Program-made: the position numbers and the translations under genes
From: Glandiceps talaboti
Lineage: Eukaryota > Hemichordata > Enteropneusta > Spengelidae
Assembly (NCBI RefSeq): GCF_964340395.1
Contig: NC_135568.1
Coordinates: forward strand, 9,658,776-9,722,775
Length of the DNA: 64,000 nucleotides
Direction: 5' to 3'
Shown: one piece after another, positions 14,655-26,270 of the stretch
Numbering within the stretch: the stretch's first letter is position 1
Layout: every line of letters starts with the position of its first letter
The notes under the pieces: generated by a model
Told to the model about the DNA's origin: nothing
Seen by the model: the letters and a program-made list of their open reading frames with translations, nothing else
Database searches by the model: none

Positions 14655-14945
14655 ACTACAAGATTTCTGTCGAGCCAGATAATAACGTGTAGCAGCGTTA
14701 GTAAGATTGTTGTTACGCCAGCTGGCAAAATGTAGCAGCAATGTGTAAGATTCTTGCATGTCGAATCAGACAAGAATAAGTAGTAATGTTAGTAAATGTT
14801 TGTAGCGCCAGACTTAATTAACATGTGACAATGTTCCTTAGATATTTGTCGAGACGATATACTTATGTTGGTAAAATTTTTGTCGTGCAGACAATAAAAT
14901 GTGGCAATGTAGGTAAGATTATTGTCAAGGCAGATTTGCTTCTAC
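14655..14945. repeat. Degenerate ~43-bp minisatellite
   Basis: Six to seven diverged units built around AAGATTNTTGTCNNGCCAGA, then an AATGTAGCAATGTTAG-like half. A related single unit occurs near 12575-12650, so the sequence is a dispersed family. Confidence 0.6.
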
Positions 14946-15545
14946 TCAACTAATATCCAACACGGTATATTGTTTGTACCAATATTGCAGACAAATATAT
15001 CGAACGTGGGGGAAAACGAACTCGAGACAAGCGTTATCCAGAAATGATCTTGAATAGTCCAACTGTTCTTATCAAATGTTACTTCAATTGACAAGCTGAT
15101 TAATATTAACGTCATTTACATGGGAAAATGTTTACACATTAAATACACTCAGTATTTGCCTTCAGCGAATTACACACAGCACATGTACAATTGTTTTATC
15201 TCTGATCGAAACCACTCGTTTCGGATATCAATTTGCAAATATTAGTCTGTGTGTTAATCAGTATGCGAATCACGACACGAAAGTTGTATGTACTTGTGTA
15301 ACCAAAATAGATCAAGTGCTTTGCTCTCAAAATATAATCACTACATAGCTATAATGGCTAAGTATCACCAAAGTGAGTATGTATAGGACGTCAGTATACA
15401 TGTATATGTGGATTTCTCTATTTAAAATCTGATATAGCAAAGGATTTTTGCATCAACTGTCTTTCACATTCAAGCTCGAGGTACAGATGATAGACACAAT
15501 AACGGTGAATAGTGTCATGCCCTAACGCAAGCATACCTCTCCCAC

Positions 15546-15610
15546 GCACACACACACACACACACACACATACATACATACATACATACATACATACATA
15601 CATACATACA

Positions 15611-15640
<30 letters not shown>
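15546..15640. repeat. (CA)n(CATA)n microsatellite
   Basis: Pure CA dinucleotides turning into CATA tetranucleotides. Confidence 0.95.
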
Positions 15641-15642
<2 letters not shown>

Positions 15643-17379
15643 AATAAACTAGAGAGCTAGTAAATTCTGTTATGGGTTCCAAATGCAAGTAATAACTTAA
15701 ATCATATACGACATATGCTGCTCAATATATACCGACAAGGGGCATAGTTATTAAAGTGCCGAAGGGTTTAATGTCAATGCTATCACACCCAGAGGCACAT
15801 TAAGACTTACTATTATATAACTACACACAATTAGTTTGAAGGTTAATGCTGGTACATTTTCCAATTTTGAGTAATCCGAATGCCTAAATGTGTGTAAGGA
15901 AGATTAGTATCAGATCATGTAATATTCGCTTACAAAGTGTTAGCTAATTTTACAGCAATTTGGCTATATTCCTGGCAAACCAGTAGTTCGCTGAACCTAA
16001 AATATGTCACCTACATAAAGGAAGTCATGAATTTTATAGCAATAAACGATTTTTTGTAAAATTGATACCAGTTTGTTTACATGCGTGGGTTTATTTCATG
16101 TGGGGAAATAAACTTTTATGCGAAAACTGTCATAGCGATTGTCATTAGCTGTTTGGTGTAGTTTTTGTTTACTTTTCTGCTAATTTAGATATTGATAGAA
16201 CCAGCGGAAGAAAATATTTACTAAAGGAAACCTCACAACTGTTTTTGATAGTATATAGTTTGTGTTTCACGACGTTTAGTTTTCTCATCGTTATGACATT
16301 ACAGTCGTTCGATTTGGTGTCATCGTTTGCATTTTGCCGAGTGTATTATTGTAGAGATCGCACGAACAGGACCTAATGAGATAGATTATGCGCTGACTGA
16401 CAAGCGACAAAAATATGACTAACAAATTTCCATGAACGTATGACTATATATAGAACCATGCATTTACCAATCTGCAATGAAATGAAACGAAATGAAATGA
16501 AATGAAATGTAAAGACCCTATGTAGTTCAGCAAGTTGTTAATTTTTTAAGTATTTAAGATACCAGTATTAGGATAAGTTGTCAAAGACATGAAGGAAGGA
16601 CACATTTATTGTTATATTTCTAAGGAAAGCCGTTAATCAGAGCTTACATGCACACCGTCGATTGACATAGAATTTACAAATTTAATATTGATGAAATATC
16701 ATAATCCGATAATTCTTTAAGCTTTTTTGTTACGCAGACATTTCTTCTTAATCCAAGACATCATTATATTTTCATACACCATATTTAACATTTATCAAAA
16801 ATAAATCTAGAGTCTCGAGCTAGATTGACATTTTAACCAAATGTACCTAGAACAAGATTTAAACTGTTTTACTAAAGGCACCATGTCTGGCAAATACAAT
16901 ATCAGAATAAGTAAATATGAGTTCTGGTTTGTATGCCTCGGTTCCATCAGACCCTTGGATTTCCCTACGGTTTGTAAAGAATTAACACCATTCCTAAAAT
17001 AAGATGGTTTATACATTATGTCTCCCATCGTTTCAATAAATTATGATTTAAGCAGTAAAACCTGAGAGACCAATATTTTGGTTTGATGGATCCTGGCCCA
17101 CGTTAGTGTTTGAATATCTCAACCACCGAATCCTAAATCTATGTCTCAGTGATTATCCATCATTATTACAATAATGCCGTAGAAAGGTTTTGTCCCTGCT
17201 ATTAATGTTTTATTGATGATATCTTCTGAAATGCTCTTACATCTATATATATAATGTATACAGTTATCTACATTGGACTGAGGACAAATCTGTCACTGCA
17301 TTACTGAAAGTGAAGATTGTTTGCATGGGTATAAATGGTGTTGTTTTATAATTTGTTTGTGTTCATAATTTTAACTATA
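15641..17379. other. Spacer, no gene seen
   Basis: No coding signal; a short (AATG/AACG)n run lies near 16476-16509. Confidence 0.6.
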
Positions 17380-17615
17380 ATGCTGATTATGATGCTTGTT
17401 GTGTTTTTTGTTGTTGTCGTTGTTATGGTGGTGGTGTTGGTGGTGATGGAACAGGTGTTGATGGTTGTGGTGGGGTATTGGCGGTGTTGGTACTAGTGGT
17501 GGTACTAGTAGTGGTAGTCGGGTAGGCGTGATGATGTCGATTATGTTGGTGGTGTTATTGTCGTTGTTGTTGCTGCTGCTGCTGGTGGTGGTGGTGGTGG
17601 TGAGTATGAGTGTGA

Positions 17616-17653
<38 letters not shown>

Positions 17654-17837
17654 CGATGATGATGATTGTGATTAGCTTGTTCAATCACTTACTTGTTTAC
17701 AATTTTTTTATTTTATTCATCTATTTATCCATCCATCCATCCACTCACTCACTCACTCATTTATTCGTCTGTTCATTCATTTAATTTTGTCTGTATTCAT
17801 GTCTTTGTTCGTTCAATTGTATATATCTATCTATCTG

Positions 17838-17897
<60 letters not shown>
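17380..17897. repeat. GTT/GGT/GAT triplet region followed by (CATC)n and (TA)n
   Basis: Imperfect triplets at 17380-17674 give a His/Asn-rich reverse frame of no coding value. (CATC/CACT)n lies at 17726-17762 and (TA)n at 17840-17897. Confidence 0.9.
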
Positions 17898-17901
<4 letters not shown>

Positions 17902-18282
17902 TTTCTTTCTAACATCAATAGCATCACTACAGGTATTGTATTTTATTACAATTTACCTTTTTTGGTAATATGTCAAATCACAAATATGTTACAAAATCCT
18001 TGAATACTGAAAGTAAATATGCATGTAGTTCACACGAAATCCTAATATAAGGCATATGAACAATTTATTTTAAAACATGACAATAGAAATATCCACGTCG
18101 TTATACGGGTGTGAATCCTGCATATTATTTTTACTATTGATCTCAATAGATCAGAGTTCTTTGAGATTCTTGGATCTCAACTCATAATAAGGGTCCTTAC
18201 AACATGACTAAACTGATAACAGATATTACTAAAAGAAAGGTAACTGACGGTCAATGTATGTTGTTCTATAATTTCCGAGTCT

Positions 18283-18672
18283 CATCCAGATTCTTTCAGA
18301 AATTTCTATCACATACATGTATTCTCATATTGCCCTTATCTGTAAACTTTCTGGAACAGCATCCCAGATTCTTTCAGAAATTTCCATCACATACATGTAT
18401 TCTCATATTGCCCTTATCTGTAAATTTTCTGGAATAACATCCCAGATTCTTTCAGAAATCTCCATCACATACATGTATTCTCATATTGCCCTTATTTGTA
18501 ATCTTTCTGGAACAGCATCCCAGATTCTTTCAGAAATCTTCATCACATACATGTATTCTCATATTGCCCTTATTTGTAATCTTTCTGGAACAGCATCCCA
18601 GATTCTTTCAGAAATCTTCATCACATACATGTATTCTCATATCGCCCTTATCTGTAAACTTTCTGGAACAGC
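18283..18672. repeat. 78-bp minisatellite, five copies
   Basis: TTCTTTCAGA recurs at 18291, 18369, 18447, 18525 and 18603, exactly 78 bp apart. Copies are highly similar. Because 78 is 26 codons, two frames stay open as a repeated 26-residue peptide, but no start context or splice sites suggest a gene. Confidence 0.92.
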
Positions 18673-20257
18673 CGCATAAGAAATGTAATTTCACGATTGA
18701 TGCAACAGATCCATTCTACTTTCTAAAGATGTCAATTTCAGGGGTGTGAAAAAACGTGGGCATATTGCCAATATATCTATCCCGTTGATTTGTTGGAGCG
18801 TTCTTTGTTTGAGTCACGCTAACTAAGGACTCACTTCCGCCTGGTTGTCAGAGGAAGTATTTTAATTTGTGTTGTCCAATGCGTAGGTGTCACTTTTAGG
18901 CGAACGAGGGTCGATAAACTTATATATTGGCCATTAGAGGAATTAGATGTTTTAGTTAGTCCTGTAAGAGTACATAAAACGCTAGTTAAAGTTATTGAAG
19001 GGCTTTAAAGAAACAATCAATGAAAGGCCTCAATATCCCCGTTCTAATCATGAACGAAGCCGAATAAAATGAAAATATATATGTATAAATATCTGTTACG
19101 CTGTTTTTTGTCAAGTGCTTTTTGTCGAAGTGCGTTTCTGGTGTAAACGCATTATTCAGGTTTATTCGAGCAGTCGCAATAAGCCTAACACATTCTCAAT
19201 AATCACCTAACGAAATGATTGCTAATGTTGTTCATAGAATTTTCTTTGGTTAAACGAAAGTAGGCCACAGGCACTTTTCTTGGAGGTGCCGTACATTTAA
19301 CAAAAGATTCCCTCCTCCGTCATGGTACCAACCTATATTTATTCCAAATAATTTGATATTAAATCCGGCAATGACCGTTGGCTTTAAAATTTACAATATG
19401 CGATGTCGATATATTTTTCTTGATGAATAAGTAATCCTCATATTGTAAGGACAGAGTAAAGTAAAATTTTCGACTGCAACTATTTACTTTATAATATCAC
19501 AACTCTGATGTAACACATGACAGGATTTAAATATCTCAATTTCGAGATATCATGTACCGAATTTCTTAATAATATCGTCCTATTATGTGACACTGTATAA
19601 CTTGGTAAGCAATTAGCATTTCTATTAGCACTTTTCATTGATAACATTAACGGTTTTGGGAAGTTTTGTCACTTTGTTCAATATGTCTTGACAATCTATA
19701 CTGAGATTTAAGTGACATCTTTTATATATAATTCTTGATTAACTAGTACTAGCACTTCACTATGTTATTTTCGTTGATGACGTCAATGATTTTGCTATTT
19801 GCGTCATTTGTACGCGTGTATATTGTTATACGTCATTAAATTCGTATTAGCCTGTATACTGACTTGATTCTATTGTAAAATATGACCGACCTTAATTTTT
19901 ATTTCTAGAATATTCAGCATTTTTATTTGGAATTATTGTAGCTTTCCTGCTTGCAATATGATAAGTAATAATTGTGTTGATCCTTTCCATATTTCATTCA
20001 ACGTCTACTGTGGCAGAAGTAACAATTACATTCGAACGCGCCCTAATCTGTATGTCCCACTATAATCAACTTAATTAGCATGAAGGTCAAATTCATCTGT
20101 ACTTTCTCGTTTTGTTAGTAGTATCATATCACGTTTAATCAAATTGCTAAGGAGAATAATAAAGTTTGTAAGGCATTACAGTTAATGTATTTCAGGAGTA
20201 CAGGGAAATCAGCCCAACGCAAGATTCGACCATAGAGAATTAAAAAAAAGAGAGAAA

Positions 20258-20297
20258 TATTTGAGATATGCTGAATTACTTCAGCATATCTCAAATA
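20258..20297. other. Perfect 18-bp hairpin
   Basis: TATTTGAGATATGCTGAA (20258-20275), loop TTAC, TTCAGCATATCTCAAATA (20280-20297). All 18 pairs match. It is too short for a usual pre-miRNA and could be a palindromic mobile-element remnant. Confidence 0.7.
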
Positions 20298-20489
20298 ATA
20301 GTTAGTAGGTAATAAACTGATATCAGTGTAGTGCTTGTCTTTGAAAAAATATGCCAAGAAGTTTATCATATGTGGAGTATTTTGGTGACAAACCTAAAGT
20401 TGTTAATAAACTGATGTGTAGAACCTGTATAAAGATTGATTGATGATTGCCAAGGTAATCTGCATGTTATAGATAGTTTTCAGTGGAGA

Positions 20490-20535
20490 CACAACACAAC
20501 ACAACACAACACAACACAACACAACACAACAACAA
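20490..20535. repeat. (ACAAC)n pentamer tract
   Basis: Nine or so ACAAC units. The same motif is much longer at 27421-27653, and a related GTGTT/GTGCT tract lies at 21047-21110. Confidence 0.9.
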
Positions 20536-22655
20536 CAGAATTGCACTGATGCATTGATTAACATCTCATTGATCAGAAAAAAAAGATTCTGGAAACACAA
20601 CATGTTGCACCATATATTTTTGCGTCCTGTATTTCTCAATAAAATCATAAACGTTTTAAGAATAATTGTGGTATTTTATTGTATGTATTTTGCGTCGGTG
20701 TCTTGAAACACTCTTGGCAAGACTTGAATTAGGCTACACTAGTACTAGCTCACTATTTTTCCACAAACGGGTAACATCTGGAGATGATGTAGGTATGATA
20801 GTCCGTCAATCCGTGCATAGGTATGTGATCATCCAGCCCTATCTCTGACACCATAAACCTATCAATCGTTAGGGTCAAGTGCTTATTTCATGAATGGATT
20901 CTGAAGTTGTTTTAATGGTAACGCAATTCAAGTGTTTACAATCACATTATCAGAGAAGAGTTGTCTTGTTAGATACTGACCTTGTCTCAAATATTTGACT
21001 ACATTTAGTAAATGTCTGTAATTGGGTCATTCAACACTGCTTTATGCTATGCTGTGCTGTGCTGTGCTATGCTGTGCTGTGTTGTGTTGTGTTGTGTTGT
21101 GTTTTGTTGACGTGCATTATGCTGCATTGCGTTGCGTTACCTTATGCGATGTCATTTCATGTCATGTCATGTGAATATGTTATTTATTATTGGTTATGAA
21201 GTTACATATCGCTAACAAATGGTAAGACCTTCTTTCAGACTCGAATGAACAACCCATTTTCGAATATTAGTGTTAGAAACGAACAAAACTGTTTATACCT
21301 GAGAAAAGTTGGCGCTAAGCTTGGAATAAGTCATACAGGCCGAAGACAAGATGCATGCTTATTTCATTGAAAGTCGAGTCTTGGACACACTTAAAGGAAA
21401 AGAAGGTCAAGACCAATGTAACACTGAGAGGACAATTAAACTCAATATTTTACCACCACCACCCCCCCCCCCACCCCCACCACCAAATAAAGAGGCTTCC
21501 ACTTGAATCAGCATCATTAACTTCTATTTAGTACCGGTACAATTTCCGCCCAGCGAGCTTTGTTAGTGTTTTTTTTCCACATACATTTTGATAAGATAAG
21601 AAGCTTTAAGCTCTTTTCTTAAAACTGACAATGCCCCCCAACAAAAAATACAAAATACGTGTTAACTTTTAAACTTGCATAAAGAGTGAGCAGATGGAGG
21701 GAATCGCTTGTGAGTCACTTAAAGCCCTAAACTTTGAGAATTGAGGATCAATTTGCTTAATCGCTGTTGCTCAATACCTCGTGAAAGCAGCAGATAATAC
21801 AATTAACTTGCCGGTGGGTAAAAGTGCGAGTTTATCGCTTCATATTTATGAATGTGTCAATAGAGATTTTAATCACCAGTACCTTTTACACAGTCCTATG
21901 TGTTCGCACACACCATACTTGATATCCTCACTTGGGAACTTTCATTATAAGCCGCGTCATCAATGGCTGCTGACGTAGGCTATTTAATCAACGAGCTTCC
22001 GCCTTGTCTAGCACTTGCCAATGTAAATTACGCATTATCTTTAGTGATTTTCAACGTCAATCAATCACTAGCCGTACATTTACACCGGATATGACCTTCT
22101 AGCTAATTAGGTGAGAAATTAATAAAATAAAGAGTGAAGACGAACGAGGCCTTAAGCTAAACCCATGATAACTAACTTTTAGAATCATTTCGGTTGTCAT
22201 ACCAATAATACATGTTAATAAATCAAGGGTCTTTATACTTTTAATTGCATTTCATTATATTAACAACTTTGATTTTGTATATTTGGTAGCCACGCTGCTG
22301 TGGAGAAGGCAACCGGTGTGATGAACATTGAAACCATGCGTTATGAATATGTATCTGGGGATATAATTAAAAATGTGAATCAGAAATCGTGACTCACCAA
22401 CATTGTAAAAAGTGTGTAGATATACAGGCAAGATTTTGATGACTAGGGTAGATGGATAAGTTCATTTGCAAACTGCTGCAAGAAGTCTGTTTGGTTTTGA
22501 TTTTGATGTCACGAGAAACAAATGACAAGTGTCTGTTCTAAGGGGTAATATCAAATTAAAAATCCTCAAAGCATTAATTTGATTTCTAAAAATAGCATGA
22601 AGGGTGAGACATTGAAATGAAGCGAAAACTTTCCCTTTCCCTATCCGGATAGGAT

Positions 22656-22657
22656 TC

Positions 22658-22700
<43 letters not shown>

Positions 22701-22760
22701 GGAAAGACACACATCATCATCATAATCATAATCATCATCATCATCATCATCATCATCATA
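22656..22760. repeat. (ACAG)n and (ATC)n tracts
   Basis: ACAG repeats at 22656-22702, then ATC repeats to 22760. Confidence 0.95.
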
Positions 22761-23000
22761 TATATATACCATGCACATAGTATACGAAACCTATCGACCA
22801 TTATTAGCAATATTAAAAGAATGATTGTAAATAAATACGTTTCCATAGCATCTGATATTAAAGCTCAGACGTGTGAACCAATATTCCTTGAGTGCGCACC
22901 AAGGGCATATAATATTTTTTTAATATAGTTGTGGCTGAACATTAGACAATATCCAATGGCAGTTAGCTTTATAGAAGTACTCTGGTTACAGTAGAAATGT

Positions 23001-23309
<309 letters not shown>

Positions 23310-23696
23310 GGCTATTGTATCAACAAAAACAGGGTTTTTTGTGTTCTTTTGAACCGTTCCAGTTGCAACTTTAATTTTCAGGGAGAAAAAAAAAGGAACA
23401 AAAATATTGGCAAATTTAGATAAATAACCGTGCCAGAGGCTTTAACTTCATGCTCCTATTAAAGGCAAGGACTTTCATTTTTGACTCAAGATTTCCGAAT
23501 TTATGACGTCATAAGCTTAAACTTACACATAATTGAATTTTGTTGATTGGATTCTTTTTCTGAACTAATACGTGCAGTTTGTTAAAATTCTAAACCATCG
23601 CTTTATTAAGAGGAAGTCGTCTGAATGTCTAATCCTTTTTTTCAAATTTATTACTTACTGTCTCACAGGAAATCGTTTATTTTGTGACATTGAAGG

Positions 23697-23698
<2 letters not shown>

Positions 23699-23767
<69 letters not shown>
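23699..23767. repeat. (TA)n tract
   Basis: About 34 TA units, 120 bp upstream of the TGACGTCA array. Confidence 0.95.
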
Positions 23768-23770
<3 letters not shown>

Positions 23771-23884
23771 TTGGCGAATATTTTGTTTTCGTCATTACAG
23801 CTGGATTACTATTTCATGAATTTTATTAAGCAATCATGCCATGCCGGCCACATAGCCTTTATTGTGAGAATTGTTATTGTATAC

Positions 23885-24065
23885 ACATAATGACGTCACA
23901 CACATATACACATATAATGACGCCATACAAATGGTGACGTCACACATATAAACACATATAGTAACGTCACAGATATTACAAACATAGTTACGTCATACAT
24001 CAAATATATAGTATCGCCATAGTGACGTCAGACACATTTACGCAATAGTGATATCACAATAATGC
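23885..24065. repeat. Degenerate array with repeated TGACGTCA
   Basis: Short units of the form TGACGTCACACATATA. Perfect TGACGTCA occurs at 23891, 23935 and 24023, and one-off versions TAACGTCA (23962) and TTACGTCA (23988). This is the CRE/ATF palindrome. No gene is visible within several kb. Confidence 0.75.
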
Positions 24066-24539
24066 CACCACACATATATGGATATACAGTTGCTTTACAC
24101 TGTGACAAATAAACACATATAGCGAGTTCATTCATATATAAAAACATACACTTGCTCAGGGAGACCTGGATTTTTCCATTCTTTATTTAAATAAGATATT
24201 TTTTTCAAACAAGTGTGTTCTTTTTGGTGAAATTATAACCTGACTGTGTGATTGTTAAAGTATGGTGAACACATAGAGCCCTTGGGAGACTACTAGTAAC
24301 AAGGAAATATAAATATATAATTGAGGACATTTTCCTTTACTAATCCAAAAAGTAATAAGAACATTTGGGTAATATGGCACAAGAAAATCTCCCAAGAGAC
24401 TGTGTCAGTCTAATAGAGACATAGAGTAACATCAATCACATGATATTAGACTATATACATATCTTTTATGATGTCACAAAATCATTATCATGGTAGGTCA
24501 GGTGTAGAGATATTTTACACCAGATGTAGTGCATTCTCC

Positions 24540-24563
24540 TTCCCTCCCTCCCTGCCTCTCCCC

Positions 24564-24651
<88 letters not shown>
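24540..24651. repeat. (CT)n tract with CCCTCC head
   Basis: CCTCCCTGCCTCTCCCC leads into about 40 CT units. The flanking sequence does not match the two (CT)n-tailed element copies. Confidence 0.95.
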
Positions 24652-24653
<2 letters not shown>

Positions 24654-25280
24654 ACCATTTGTTCGTGATGTACAACGGCTCTGCCCTTACAAGTCCCATA
24701 CATAAGCTGATTTCGCCCACACTTGGTGACTTAGTACACGTATGGATTTCCTGTGGTCCTTGATATTTTCTAAAGCTTAAATATCAGCTCTTGTCCTCTC
24801 AGTGAACTTTTCAGACGTCCTTCACTAGCGACATAATTCTCTTGTGTCAATTTATTTTGTGAGCTCTTTATTTGATATAAATTATAAATACAAATTGCGT
24901 ACGAAATCGGCTGCAATCATGCATATCTTTATCGCTTACTTTTCGTCATAGATATACCGAGGACTTGTCGAAGTATAGGCTTAATGCCTAAGTACAGTTT
25001 ACGACGAATTTATCCCTTTTCTCCATTACTTCGTCATCACAAATGAACGTTTTGTATCAGATATCTCATTCTTTTACAAACTTATCCTGTGTTTTTCCTT
25101 CAAAATTACTCTCGATCATGGATGTCCTGTTGGTAGCTTTTGTCATTGGTGATGTTATATATGTTATATAAGTAACGTACACGCGTAATATGCAATATAG
25201 CAGTTTCAAGTTCTTTCAAACAAAAGTGAGAGTAACATATTCAAATTAGGTGATGTTGACCCGATTTTCATCTTACCGTT

Positions 25281-25420
25281 ACAGGGGAAGAATACCTTGT
25301 AAATTACCTGTGTTTAATAAACACTTAGATGTTAAAAGACATGAAATGTGTTAACTTCATTCACTATCACTTATCATTACTATGGAGCTGGTATCTATCA
25401 GAACTCTGGTAGAAGCGACG
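25281..25420. repeat. Dispersed repeat, copy 1
   Basis: CAGGGGAAGAATACCTTGTA through ATGAAATGTGTTAACTTCAT to AGAACTCTGGTAGAAGCGA aligns end to end with 40141-40277 (KIFBP intron 5). Non-coding. Confidence 0.6.
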
Positions 25421-25857
25421 TATGTAATCATTCATGTTCCTTTATTTTATTGAGGCATGATACCACTCCCCTGATAGTCAGCAAGTTTAGAAAAGTTTCA
25501 CAGCTACAGGTTTTTTTTTCATTCCTGGACTATTATGACACTGTTTATTCAAACTGCAATGTCACATTAAAGCTGCAACTAAAACGTTTTTTTTTTAAAC
25601 TTGTGTGTTAGAAATTGTAACTTACTCATAATACCGTACACCCTGAACCATGCGAACAGCGTTGAATCACCTGTGGGTAAATAAATGTATAATTTAATAT
25701 GCTATACACATATACCATGGTAAAGTAATCCCATGAAATTGATTTCTTGGTCCGCACCCAAAATGTAGCGTCCCAATGCAATCAACATGTTGCTCTACTA
25801 TGGATAGGTACAATTAAAATAAGACGTGCAGTGTCTATTGGCATTTTAACCATTTTT

Positions 25858-25923
25858 ACCTCCCGTAAGGGTACGGGAGGTATTAAAATAGGAATGTCTG
25901 TCTGTGTGTCTGTCTGTCCGTCC

Positions 25924-25961
<38 letters not shown>

Positions 25962-26270
25962 GTCTGTGTGTCTGTGTCATCATTTTCTAAAATTCGGCTG
26001 GCTCAATTGTAATGAAATTTGGAATATATAATCTTTAGGGTAATAGCTAGTCCTAATTAGGTTTTGAGCCAGATCGGTTAATGTTTAATTAGAAAAATTT
26101 GCATATTAATGAAATCAAATAATTAAGCAATATCTTAAGACTCCATACTACAATTTCAATAAAAATTAGTATATTCATCAAACATAAGAAAATACATTTG
26201 TTCATGTACTTTAAACTGTTAAGACAATATGAATCACCTGCCCAAATTAGCGGGTCGAGCAGACCAAATC
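25858..26270 (+). mobile_element. Non-autonomous element with hairpin head and internal (TGTC)n
   Basis: Begins with a perfect 10-bp inverted repeat ACCTCCCGTA-AGGG-TACGGGAGGT (25858-25881). (TGTC)n follows to about 25979, then AT-rich unique sequence. A related start, CCTCCATAAGGGAAGGTTAT plus (TCTG)n and AATTTCTCAAAAACGC, lies at 47055-47190. Tetranucleotide-bearing non-autonomous elements of the pearl/Helentron-associated type have such layouts; assignment is by resemblance only. Confidence 0.4.

Larger units (their letters stand above)
18673..22655. other. Spacer with small repeats, no gene seen
   Basis: Holds the 18-bp hairpin, pentamer tracts at 20490 and 21047, and a C-rich tract at 21453-21485. 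Frames are short and unsupported. Confidence 0.55.
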
